From Tipula vernalis (Eukaryota > Arthropoda > Insecta > Diptera > Tipulidae): DNA of 64,000 nucleotides. A model generated the notes under the pieces. That model saw only the letters and a list, made by a program, of their open reading frames with translations, made no database searches and was not told the origin of the DNA. This document shows positions 50,302 to 57,725 of this stretch, one piece after another (within the stretch, counting starts at the first letter, position 1; each line of letters opens with the position of its first letter). The position numbers and the translations under genes were made by a program. The stretch lies in assembly GCA_958295665.1 (NCBI GenBank), contig OY282560.1:210536420-210600419 (forward strand), read 5' to 3'.

Positions 50302-50997
50302 ATGTATATGGTTAAACCGTTTACAATGATGGTTGCGGGACCCTCAGGGTGTGGAAAAACAACTTTCGTTTTAAATTTATTAAAACATTTAAATGATGGT
50401 AAAAAATTTAATAAAATTGTGTGGTGTAATGGAAACTCAAAAGCGATACCACAAGATATCTATGAAACAAATGAAATAGAAATTATAAAAAATATCCCAG
50501 ATACTTTTGAGAATTGCGAAGACGGAAGTATCATAATATTAGATGATCTAATGACAGAAGCGTATAATAAAAATATTTGTGAACTTTTTACCAAAGGTTC
50601 ACATCATAATAATTTATCTATTATTTTAGTAACTCAGAATGTGTTTCATCAGGCAAAATATTGTCGAGATATTTCTTTAAATTGTAAATATCTTGTAGTT
50701 TTTAAAAATCCACGAGACAGATCTCAGATTTGTTCTCTAGCCAGACAAATATACCCTGAAAACACAGCGGAACTTATGAGGGTATATAATGAAGCTACTT
50801 CGAGACCTCATGGTTATTTACTATTTGATTTAACACAATCAGTTAATGATTTATTTCGTTTCCGTACCGATATCTTAAAAAAAGGCTATTTCACATGCTA
50901 TTGTCCATCAATTTTATTCGAAAATAAAAAAGTGTGTATAAAAAATGAAACGATTGAAGGCAAACAAACATATTCTACATGTGCTAAAAAAGTGTAA
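50302..50997 (+). CDS. Polinton packaging ATPase (A32/FtsK-HerA type)
   Basis: 231 aa. Walker A GPSGCGKT is at residues 13-20, right after a short N-terminal strand, and Walker B IIILDD at 77-82, followed by a VTQN motif (sensor-like) and a NPRDRSQI segment. This layout is that of the genome-packaging ATPases of Polintons and of the poxvirus A32 group, which pump DNA into the procapsid. It is the first gene of the rightward block. The 3' end overlaps the next gene by about 50 bases. The ATG at 50302 follows a TATA box; Met3 is an alternative start. The length is normal for Polinton ATPases. Confidence 0.93.
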   Translation: MYMVKPFTMMVAGPSGCGKTTFVLNLLKHLNDGKKFNKIVWCNGNSKAIPQDIYETNEIEIIKNIPDTFENCEDGSIIILDDLMTEAYNKNICELFTKGSHHNNLSIILVTQNVFHQAKYCRDISLNCKYLVVFKNPRDRSQICSLARQIYPENTAELMRVYNEATSRPHGYLLFDLTQSVNDLFRFRTDILKKGYFTCYCPSILFENKKVCIKNETIEGKQTYSTCAKKV

Positions 50998-51277
50998 CTC
51001 AAAAACAAGAAAAGCGCTACTTAAAGTCTGCACCCCTGAAGTTATAAAAACTTTATGTGAAATATCACTCAACACATTAAATGGAAACAACAGAATTTCT
51101 AAACAGTGTAAAACAAAATTAAAAAAGTATAAAAGAGAACTTCGCGACTTGGCTTGTTCAAAACTGTGTCTCTCTTCAAAGCGTAAAATTCTTGTACAAA
51201 AAGGTGGATTCTTACCCGTTTTAATCAGCACTATTTTATCAGGGTTGATAGGCCAAATAATTAATCAGACATCATGA
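50945..51277 (+). CDS. Small basic Polinton protein with hydrophobic C-terminus
   Basis: 110 aa, strongly basic (many Lys/Arg in residues 1-88), ending in QKGGFLPVLISTILSGLIGQ, a Gly-Gly site followed by a hydrophobic stretch. Proteins of this shape next to the ATPase recur in insect Polintons and adintovirus-like elements. Their function is not established. The basic body suggests DNA or virion-core binding, and the KGG step may be a cleavage site for the element's protease; both are inference. It overlaps the ATPase gene upstream and shares ATGA with the next gene, so the three may be translated from one transcript. Confidence 0.7.
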   Translation: MKRLKANKHILHVLKKCNSKTRKALLKVCTPEVIKTLCEISLNTLNGNNRISKQCKTKLKKYKRELRDLACSKLCLSSKRKILVQKGGFLPVLISTILSGLIGQIINQTS

Positions 51278-52065
51278 GTAATTTACAACGGATGATTGTT
51301 ATACAACCAGAAATTTTCGAAAAAATTAAAAAAATTTTAATTGATGATAGTAAACTATCGGAATTAGATAAAAATATGAAATCAATTCTACGTAACAACA
51401 AACTAACTGATTTGAATAAGTGGCATCTATATAGACAGAACTTATTAACATATTCATCAATGAAAAGAAAAAATGCGTATAAAGATAAATTTAATTTGTA
51501 TCAACCAGCAATACGTCATGTTCATGAAGTGGGAGTTCAAACTAAAAGAATTATTTCTAAAAACAAAGATACAAATACAGATGCATCATCAAAAGGTTCT
51601 GATAAATATACACAAGCTGATATACCTAAAGCAAAAGAGGAGTACACAGATGCTGATGAAAAACCTAAGCCAGTGTTTACACAATTAGATGCAGAAGAAA
51701 CATTTGAAAATAACAGCGATGTATTCGATGATAAAGATGATGATGATGATGATGATGATGATGATAATGATAGTATTGTTTCTGATGAGTTTATTAATCC
51801 AAAAGAAATTTTACGCGAAAGAATTTCTTCACATTCTAATATGTACAGAACATTTGAAATGAAGGACGGAACAACAATCTCTGTTCCAACAAAAAAACAT
51901 ATTTTTAAAAAACAAAAAGGTGTTTTTCAGGCTCCAAAACCAGGATCACTACAAACAACTTCAGACCTACCTCAGAGGAGAAGTGATCGTCCGTTAACAG
52001 TTCAAACAATAAAACGTAGTGAACAAGAACGCTTACGAAATCAACCTTGGTCAAGAATTAAATAA
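51274..52065 (+). CDS. Conserved Polinton protein with TQxD repeats and Asp tract
   Basis: 263 aa. The N-terminal 70 residues (RMIVIQPEIFEKIKKILIDD, then helical segments to LLTYSSMKRK) resemble a conserved domain found beside Polinton capsid genes; its role is unknown. Residues about 85-140 hold spaced short motifs (GVQTKR, NTDAS, YTQADI, YTDADE, FTQLDA). An acidic tract of about ten Asp is coded by a GAT microsatellite (51736-51770) and can vary in length. The C-terminus is basic. It starts within ATGA, overlapping the stop of the upstream gene. A structural or scaffolding role is a guess from position. Confidence 0.65.
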   Translation: MSNLQRMIVIQPEIFEKIKKILIDDSKLSELDKNMKSILRNNKLTDLNKWHLYRQNLLTYSSMKRKNAYKDKFNLYQPAIRHVHEVGVQTKRIISKNKDTNTDASSKGSDKYTQADIPKAKEEYTDADEKPKPVFTQLDAEETFENNSDVFDDKDDDDDDDDDDNDSIVSDEFINPKEILRERISSHSNMYRTFEMKDGTTISVPTKKHIFKKQKGVFQAPKPGSLQTTSDLPQRRSDRPLTVQTIKRSEQERLRNQPWSRIK

Positions 52066-52085
52066 AAATTTTAAAAATAAAAAGT

Positions 52086-52095
52086 TATATAAAGG
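52086..52095 (+). promoter_or_regulatory. TATA box of the penton gene
   Basis: TATATAAAGG, 41 bases before ATG 52136, the same form and spacing as other boxes in this element. Confidence 0.6.
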
Positions 52096-52135
52096 ATAAA
52101 ATCGGTGTTTTAATTTATTAATTTAATAGTTATTA

Positions 52136-53005
52136 ATGAGAACAGTGATGGATAATTTCACATACGTAACTCTTTTAAGTAACAGTTCTTTGAAATATTA
52201 CCCAAAAAATTCATTATCGAGGTTCACGGTTAAACTCCCAAACACTATAAATTTGGATTCTAATGAGAAATGGTATGTTGGTCTAACTAACGTCGCTCAT
52301 ACTTCTATAAGTGATGAAACAAAAATTACAATTAAATCGACATCAGAACAAATACTTCCTTTAGACATAGAATTAATAATATTTTTAAATGCAACTACCT
52401 CTAAATTTTATCAAAAAATTGAAGAACCTAATTTCTTTGATCGATATAACTCATCAGCTGAATTAGTTAAATTCAATTATAACAAGAATGAACCATATAT
52501 TCAGCTACCAGTGTTAAAAGATGTTTATCCCTTAATAAAATGTAATCAAGAGTACACACTTGAGGAATTTTTTGATGTAATATTTTCTCAAATTAGAATA
52601 ACGCGATGGCCAGAGTTTAAAGAATCTTTAAAAAAGGAAATTAAAAATTTCAAACCAACAAAACAGATTGAAGCTAAAATAAAAAATGTTAAAGATAGTT
52701 ATATTGATGTGAATACAAATATCAACCCAATTCCATTTTACATATGTTTTTATTGTAATATAATCAAACCGAGAACTATCGGAGATGCATCTGTACCATG
52801 TTTGTATATGCATCCTCTAGGAACAGACGCTGATAGAAGCATACCTCGATCGTATCAAATAGATAATGTTCAATATTGTCCCATTGAAAAGTATAATATA
52901 TCAGAGATCAGTATTTTAATAACTGATGAAACTGGAGAACAAATCAATTTTAATGATGGACTATTTATGACCTACCTAGTACTTCACTTTCGTAAAGGTA
53001 TATAA
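52136..53005 (+). CDS. Polinton penton (minor capsid) protein
   Basis: 289 aa. The N-terminal block SNSSLKYYPKNSLSRFTVKL followed by PNTINLDSNEKWYVGLTNV is the hallmark of Polinton penton proteins (‘SNSS…P.N….F…LP..I.L….W.V.L’). The C-terminal DETGEQINFNDG…LHF is also typical. The family forms a single jelly roll that occupies the fivefold vertices of the capsid. The context agrees: it lies between the ATPase block and the major capsid gene. Met5 is an alternative start. A TATA-like box for the next gene overlaps its stop codon. Confidence 0.88.
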   Translation: MRTVMDNFTYVTLLSNSSLKYYPKNSLSRFTVKLPNTINLDSNEKWYVGLTNVAHTSISDETKITIKSTSEQILPLDIELIIFLNATTSKFYQKIEEPNFFDRYNSSAELVKFNYNKNEPYIQLPVLKDVYPLIKCNQEYTLEEFFDVIFSQIRITRWPEFKESLKKEIKNFKPTKQIEAKIKNVKDSYIDVNTNINPIPFYICFYCNIIKPRTIGDASVPCLYMHPLGTDADRSIPRSYQIDNVQYCPIEKYNISEISILITDETGEQINFNDGLFMTYLVLHFRKGI

Positions 53006-53010
53006 AGAGG
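52999..53010 (+). promoter_or_regulatory. TATA box of the pVI-like gene
   Basis: TATATAAAGAGG overlaps the stop codon of the penton gene and lies 38 bases before ATG 53037. Confidence 0.55.
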
Positions 53011-53036
53011 TATCTTACAGATTACATTAATTACAA

Positions 53037-53498
53037 ATGGATAACTATTACGCAAAGTACTATGCTAACCAATCAGGTGGTGGTGGGTATAACAATGAAG
53101 ATTTTGGTCCATTATTACGATCTCAAAGAGTATATCAAAAGGGAAGAGGATTAGGAGGATTTTTCGCAGGAATATTTCGATACTTGAAACCAATATTAAC
53201 ATCAGCCCTTCAGGGCTTAAAAAGTGAAGCGCTTCAGGTTGGTTCAGACATTCTTCAAACGCAAAAGCCGATTAATGAAATACTTCGTGATAGATCAATA
53301 CAAGTGGTTGATAAACTACGAGATAAAGCAGCAGAAAAAATTAAACAAATGTCTGGTACAGGAGCTAAAAATTCAATAAAAGGCTGTTTGAGAAGCCGTT
53401 GTAAACAGTTGAAAGTTGCTCGTGATAGAGTGAAAAAGAGGAAAAATATATTAAAAAATAAATCAAACAAGAAACGGATTATTGATATTTTTACATAA
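53037..53498 (+). CDS. pVI-like minor capsid protein
   Basis: 153 aa, glycine-rich and basic. Residues about 14-18 are SGGGG. RGLGGFFAGIFRYLKPIL (about 39-56) forms an amphipathic helix after a GG site, followed by ALQGLKSEALQVGSDIL. The C-terminus is a Lys/Arg-rich tail. This matches the pVI-like protein that precedes the capsid gene in Polintons; in adenovirus, pVI lines the inner capsid, is cut by the protease and disrupts membranes during entry. The function here is by analogy. The stop TAA overlaps the ATG of the capsid gene (TAATG), favouring coupled expression. Confidence 0.78.
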   Translation: MDNYYAKYYANQSGGGGYNNEDFGPLLRSQRVYQKGRGLGGFFAGIFRYLKPILTSALQGLKSEALQVGSDILQTQKPINEILRDRSIQVVDKLRDKAAEKIKQMSGTGAKNSIKGCLRSRCKQLKVARDRVKKRKNILKNKSNKKRIIDIFT

Positions 53499-54787
53499 TG
53501 ACGTTTACAGAATGTATGAAATCAGAACTAGATTTATTTCAACCGCCTTCAATTCAGACAAGTATTTTAAAAAATGAAGAAGTAGCATACAAGCCTATAA
53601 CCAGTTTAGAAAATCAGTCGGTTATTGAATTTGCTTGTTACAGTCATGGCGATTCGTATTTAGATTTATCATCCATAAATTTGTGCCTGAAATTTCAAGT
53701 AACTAAAAATGATGGCAAGGTATATATAGACACAGATAAAGATCAGCCTAGTTTGGTAAACAATATGCTGCATTCTCTGTTTCATCAAGTCAATATTTCT
53801 TTAAATGGGAAGAATATAAATTCAACAGATGGGAATTACAGTTATCGAGCATATTTGGAACAACTATTAAATTATGGTGATGATGCATACAAAACACATT
53901 TGCAATTGTCAGGATGGAGTTTGGAGACGAAAAATCTCGATAATCTTAATGAAAACGATGGGTTAAAATTAAGAGCAGCGTTAACTAAAAACAGTAGAAT
54001 TGTAGAAGTATATGGAAAATTGCATGCTGACATGCTCAATCAACCTTTGTTATTATTAAACAATGTAGATTTACGAATTTCGTTAACATTGAACAAACCG
54101 GAGTTTTATTTACTCGGTGTTGATACAGATACTTCGATTGTTAAAATAACAGAAGCTACACTTTACTTGAGACATGCTCATATAAATCCAAATATTTTAA
54201 TTGCTCATCACAAAATGCTTGAAAATACAACAGCAAAATACCACTACAAGCGTAATGAAATTAAATCATTTACAATTCCTGCCGGAGGAAACTCAATTTC
54301 ACTGGATAATATTGTGTTAGGACAGCTCCCAACAAATCTAATATTTACAATGATAGATAATGATGCGTATTCTGGGAAAAGATCTAAGAACCCATATAAT
54401 TTTAAAAATAATAAAATAACTTCGTTCTCAATTTATATGAATGGGGTTCAAGTTCCTAGTGCACCGATTGAAATGAATTTCGCAGACGGGGTCAGTTACG
54501 CTAGAGCGTATTCAACAATATTTACATCAAGTGGAATTTTACACACACCTCAGGGAAATTTGATTACCAAAGAAATGTTTAAGAATGGTTATTTCCTATT
54601 AGCTTTTGATTTAACTTCAGACATGTCAAGTACTTTATCATGTAACTCTCTAATGAATCAAGGAAGCTTAAGATTAGAGGCAAGATTTGCAGAAGCTCTT
54701 AACTCAACTAAAACATGTCTAGTGTACTTGGAATATGATACTACTCTAGAAATCGATAAAAATCGTAATATTATAACGAACTATTAA
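53498..54787 (+). CDS. Polinton major capsid protein (double jelly roll)
   Basis: 429 aa, close to the expected size. The N-terminal SELDLFQPPSIQTSI, then EFACYSHGDSYLDLSSINL and LVNNMLHSLFHQVNISLNG, are family blocks of the Polinton MCP. The middle holds NIVLGQLPTNLIF, and the C-terminus NGYFLLAFDLTSDMSS and GSLRLEARFAEALN fits the second jelly roll. Trimers of this protein build the hexagonal capsid surface. The ATG overlaps the stop of the pVI-like gene. An AATAAA follows about 25 bases after the stop. The frame is intact. Confidence 0.93.
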   Translation: MTFTECMKSELDLFQPPSIQTSILKNEEVAYKPITSLENQSVIEFACYSHGDSYLDLSSINLCLKFQVTKNDGKVYIDTDKDQPSLVNNMLHSLFHQVNISLNGKNINSTDGNYSYRAYLEQLLNYGDDAYKTHLQLSGWSLETKNLDNLNENDGLKLRAALTKNSRIVEVYGKLHADMLNQPLLLLNNVDLRISLTLNKPEFYLLGVDTDTSIVKITEATLYLRHAHINPNILIAHHKMLENTTAKYHYKRNEIKSFTIPAGGNSISLDNIVLGQLPTNLIFTMIDNDAYSGKRSKNPYNFKNNKITSFSIYMNGVQVPSAPIEMNFADGVSYARAYSTIFTSSGILHTPQGNLITKEMFKNGYFLLAFDLTSDMSSTLSCNSLMNQGSLRLEARFAEALNSTKTCLVYLEYDTTLEIDKNRNIITNY

Positions 54788-54790
54788 TAA

Positions 54791-54800
54791 TATAAATAGC
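54791..54800 (+). promoter_or_regulatory. TATA box of the protease gene
   Basis: TATAAATAGC, 56 bases before ATG 54847, directly after the capsid stop codon. Confidence 0.5.
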
Positions 54801-54846
54801 TCACAATTCTAAAATAAAGAGTTAGTTTGTAACAATACTGTACAAA

Positions 54847-55377
54847 ATGATTGTCAATACAATGACTACTTTAGACATTCAAAAAGCATTGAAATCACAT
54901 AAATTTACTAAGAAGTATTTTCAAGGTGTTTTTGCAATCAACACAATCCCAAAGAGGGTTAAATCAAAACCTGCTTTATATGTTATTAATACGGATAAAT
55001 CAAATCAACCAGGGCAACATTGGTTAGCTGTTTATTTTCCATCAAATGGATGTGGAGAATTTTTTGATTCTTATGGAAGATCAGCAACGAAATATCCTGA
55101 GATTAAGAAGTTTCTAAAATGTAACAGTAAATGTATTATATACAATAATAAACAATTACAAAGTTTATTCACTGGAGTTTGCGGTCAATATTGTTGTATA
55201 TTTTTGTTAAATAGATGTAAACGTAATTCAATGGAAAAATTTATAAAATTATTTAATATTAAAAACCAGATTGAAAATGATGTAAAAATAAAGAAACTTT
55301 TTAAAAAAGAATTCCCTAAGATTTTAACTACAAGAACAAAAACAAACATGATTCAGCACCTTTCAGAAATTGCTTAG
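54847..55377 (+). CDS. Adenain-like cysteine protease
   Basis: 176 aa. HWLAVYF places the catalytic His at residue 58, EFFDSYG the acidic partner Asp at 74, and LQSLFTGVCGQYC gives Gln105 seven residues before the nucleophile Cys112, the same spacing as Gln115-Cys122 in the adenovirus protease. It should process precursors of virion proteins (the pVI-like and the small basic protein have GG-type sites). It follows the capsid gene as in other Polintons. Met6 is an alternative start. Confidence 0.92.
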   Translation: MIVNTMTTLDIQKALKSHKFTKKYFQGVFAINTIPKRVKSKPALYVINTDKSNQPGQHWLAVYFPSNGCGEFFDSYGRSATKYPEIKKFLKCNSKCIIYNNKQLQSLFTGVCGQYCCIFLLNRCKRNSMEKFIKLFNIKNQIENDVKIKKLFKKEFPKILTTRTKTNMIQHLSEIA

Positions 55378-55458
55378 CTGGTTATTTTAGTTCATCGACA
55401 AGAAGAACCAAGAGATGAGATGATTTGTATGTGTGAAAGAGATAGTGCAACTCTTGAA

Positions 55459-55468
55459 GGGTATAAAT
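55459..55468 (+). promoter_or_regulatory. TATA box of the 216-aa gene
   Basis: TATAAATAGG lies 67 bases before ATG 55526. Because it sits within the upstream open reading, it supports the later ATG as the real start. Confidence 0.5.
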
Positions 55469-55525
55469 AGGAAAGCTGTTTTTTTATCAAAAGCTAGTTT
55501 ACATTTGCCTTTAAACCCAAATAAT

Positions 55526-56176
55526 ATGTTTAAAGTAAAAAGCGTTAATAATATAATTAAAAAAAAGATGGTGACCATACCTAATTTATTGTTGTCTCAT
55601 ACATATTTTTTAAATGATCAACATACATGTTATCTCAACATTGGTTATGATGTTAACACTTTTAAAACTACTATAATCTTATTCAAAAATACAATGTTTC
55701 ATACACTAAGTGCTGAAATGTGGACGACTACAATTTTCAATAATTTACAAACAATAAAAAATCACTTCAGTTGTGTAAATAACATTTCCTTTGCTGAATT
55801 ACCAAAAACGAATGGAAATTGTGATGTAAAGCTAACCAGTAGAAATAATGAAAGACGCATTTTGTTTACGAGTGGTGGGAAGAAAATCGTTTTAAATTCC
55901 AAAGAATGGGAACGCTGCTCATCTTTATCATCATTTTTGCAATCAATTATTATCTGGAGCGAGGCAGTATGGACTGATGTCGCTAATTATTACTTTTTAT
56001 ACTTAGCAAAATGTGTCGATCGGAAAACACATTCTCTACAAATACAGGATTTTTTTATACCACCAGTAACAGGATATAACTATTTTAATTATTCAAGATT
56101 GTTCAATGAAATACCAGTTTTATGTAAGCAAAAAATAATAAATGATCTTTGTATTCATACAAACAAAAATAAATGA
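55526..56176 (+). CDS. Unidentified Polinton protein, 216 aa
   Basis: The frame is open from upstream, but the first ATG is 55526 (MFKVKSVNNIIKKK), and a TATA box 67 bases earlier supports it. I do not recognise the family. Two segments have a similar form, a strand pair followed by a Trp-containing helix: FKTTIILFKN…LSAEMWTTTI and ERRILFTSGGKKIVLNSKEW. The second resembles the ssDNA-binding face of PC4-like proteins (GKK.V.L…EW), which would suit a replication or transcription accessory. That link is weak and untested. Position: last rightward gene before the BIR gene, whose stop lies 41 bases away in convergent orientation. Confidence 0.65.
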   Translation: MFKVKSVNNIIKKKMVTIPNLLLSHTYFLNDQHTCYLNIGYDVNTFKTTIILFKNTMFHTLSAEMWTTTIFNNLQTIKNHFSCVNNISFAELPKTNGNCDVKLTSRNNERRILFTSGGKKIVLNSKEWERCSSLSSFLQSIIIWSEAVWTDVANYYFLYLAKCVDRKTHSLQIQDFFIPPVTGYNYFNYSRLFNEIPVLCKQKIINDLCIHTNKNK

Positions 56177-56217
56177 ATAAAAACAATTTATACTTTTTGA
56201 AATCTATTTTTTATTTC

Positions 56218-56610
56218 TTAAATATTATTTTTACAATGAATTACACCCTCTTGATTCCATTTGTTTTGGATGTTATCAATAAACACTTCACCCTTGATGT
56301 TTCTAACGTGTTGACATGTGGGAAACCAAAATGCATGTTCTGTCCATATTTCATAGGTGATATTCCAATCTTCGAGAACTCCTTTACAGCTGAAACACTT
56401 GATGCAGTCGTCTACACCTGTGTAATAAAATCCAGCTCGAGATAGTTGTAATGGATCAATGATCCATTTGTTCCACAACTTCTTGAATGATTTTAATCGA
56501 TTCTGTATCTTGTTCATACCACCGTTTAAGCCATATAAACCACATGTATCTCCATTTTCCTCTCGATGTACTGAATCCATTTCGATAAGGTTTTCTCTTT
56601 CACATTCCAT
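56218..56610 (-). CDS. Single-BIR protein (IAP-like), Polinton cargo
   Basis: 130 aa from ATG 56610; Met11 (56580) is a possible later start. Residues about 38-102 form one BIR domain: NRLKSFKKLW, AGFYYTGVDD, zinc ligands Cys72, Cys75, His92 and Cys99 with the canonical CX2CX16HX6C spacing, and EHAFWFPTC. There is no RING, CARD or second BIR. BIR proteins bind caspases or IAP antagonists, or act in chromosome segregation (survivin type). In an insect virus-like element, blocking apoptosis of the host cell is the likely role, as for baculovirus IAPs, but this is inference. A run of 18 A precedes the ATG on the coding strand. It reads against the flanking genes. Confidence 0.85.
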   Translation of the reverse strand: MECERENLIEMDSVHREENGDTCGLYGLNGGMNKIQNRLKSFKKLWNKWIIDPLQLSRAGFYYTGVDDCIKCFSCKGVLEDWNITYEIWTEHAFWFPTCQHVRNIKGEVFIDNIQNKWNQEGVIHCKNNI

Positions 56611-56757
56611 TTTTTTTTTTTTTTTTTTTGGACTTTTCACACCTGATTCATGTAATGTTCAAGTCTTTACTGAGTCTATATAAACTCTTGAATAGTTTTA
56701 AATGAGGCCATCCTAGAGGTCACGTGTTTACTTGTCTTTAAATTGTTTTTAAGATAG

Positions 56758-57000
56758 CAAATTTAATATGTATGATTAAACATGATTAAACATGATTAAA
56801 CATGTTTCTTTATTGTCTCTTTTTTTTTTTTTTTTTTTTGCTGATGTGGTTGTTGAAATCATAGGATGCAACGTGATACGAGGGCAATTGTTTCTAAGAA
56901 AGCAAATTTAATCTGTGTGGTTAAACATGATTAAACATGTTTATGGTCTCTATTTTGCTGATATGGTTGTTGAAATCATTGAATGTTACTTGATACCACG
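56758..57000. repeat. Duplicated intergenic module with ATTAAACATG repeats
   Basis: Two copies of about 120 bp lie in tandem (about 56758-56878 and 56902-57000). Each has AAATTTAAT, repeats of ATTAAACATG (three in the first, two in the second), GTCTCT, then TGCTGATGTGGTTGTTGAAA-like sequence and an ACGTGATAC/ACTTGATAC end. The first has a run of about 20 T in addition. It lies between divergent genes (BIR to the left, 97-aa protein to the right), so it could be a shared control region. Confidence 0.75.
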
Positions 57001-57041
57001 CGCGTGTTTAAAAGTCATATTAAACCATAATTACTAATTAG

Positions 57042-57050
57042 TATAAATTA
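57042..57050 (+). promoter_or_regulatory. TATA box of the 97-aa gene
   Basis: TATAAATTA lies 74 bases before ATG 57116, leaving about 40 bases of leader after the expected start site. Confidence 0.45.
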
Positions 57051-57115
57051 TAGTGAGTTTCTTTGAAAATCATCAGTCTGAGAGTAAGCATAGGATTGTT
57101 AACAATCAACCAACC

Positions 57116-57409
57116 ATGGATATTCGAAAACAACTTATAGAAAAACTCAATAACGTGGAAAGGTTTGCAGAGAAAACAATAATAAAATTTGAAGATCTGG
57201 AGGTGGCTAGAAACTATGTGGTGCAAGAAGTAAAATCAGTCAACACTAGATATGGGGTGAAAATCCTAATAGAGACAGAGGAGAACATTATATTTATGCC
57301 GGAGCGATTCAACGTTTTTAATGAAATGGAAGTTCAAAATTTAAGCAATTTATGTAAAGATCACTTAATTATGGTGAAATTAGATAAATATAATGTGCAT
57401 TTTGTATAA
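57116..57409 (+). CDS. Small Polinton protein, 97 aa, OB-like
   Basis: ATG 57116 in the context CAACCATGG is the first ATG of the frame. The product begins MDIRKQLIEKLNNVERFAEK and then has FEDLEVARNYVVQEVKSVNT, RYGVKILIETEENIIFMPER and a short C-terminal strand. The alternation ‘DL..G..Y.V…K.V.T.YG..I..E……F.P.R’ suggests a small beta-barrel, as in ssDNA-binding OB-fold proteins, and similar proteins occur in insect DNA viruses and Polintons. The function is unproven. A run of AATA repeats follows the stop and supplies AATAAA signals. Confidence 0.65.
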   Translation: MDIRKQLIEKLNNVERFAEKTIIKFEDLEVARNYVVQEVKSVNTRYGVKILIETEENIIFMPERFNVFNEMEVQNLSNLCKDHLIMVKLDKYNVHFV

Positions 57410-57725
57410 ATAAATAAATAAATAAATAAAACAATATTATATAAACTTATTTAGAAAACGTATTTAATTTCATTTCAAAACAATCTTAAAATGGTGTTTC
57501 GACTCCGCTTCTTCACTGTTATCAACGCTGTGAACAAACCAACTAGCATTTATGATGTTCTAGATTTAAATTATTAACTCATTCATTTTGTTGAATGTTG
57601 CAGTGATCATAATCTTAGATATCTTTCGCTTTAAATAAATCCCAAACATTATGTGGAAAAATTATTTTATATATAACAATCCAAAGTTCATAAGCTTTCA
57701 TTAATACTTCGACCACATATATAAA

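Noticed and set aside
55433..55525. Upstream extension of the 216-aa Polinton gene
   Set aside because: It begins with GTG and contains the TATAAATAGG box; the first ATG is 55526.
56611..56640. Poly-lysine N-terminal extension of the BIR protein
   Set aside because: It starts with GTG and runs through an A18 homopolymer; the first ATG is at 56610.
57053..57115. Upstream extension of the 97-aa Polinton gene
   Set aside because: The frame begins with GTG, not ATG, and lies too near the TATA box; the first ATG is 57116 in a good context.
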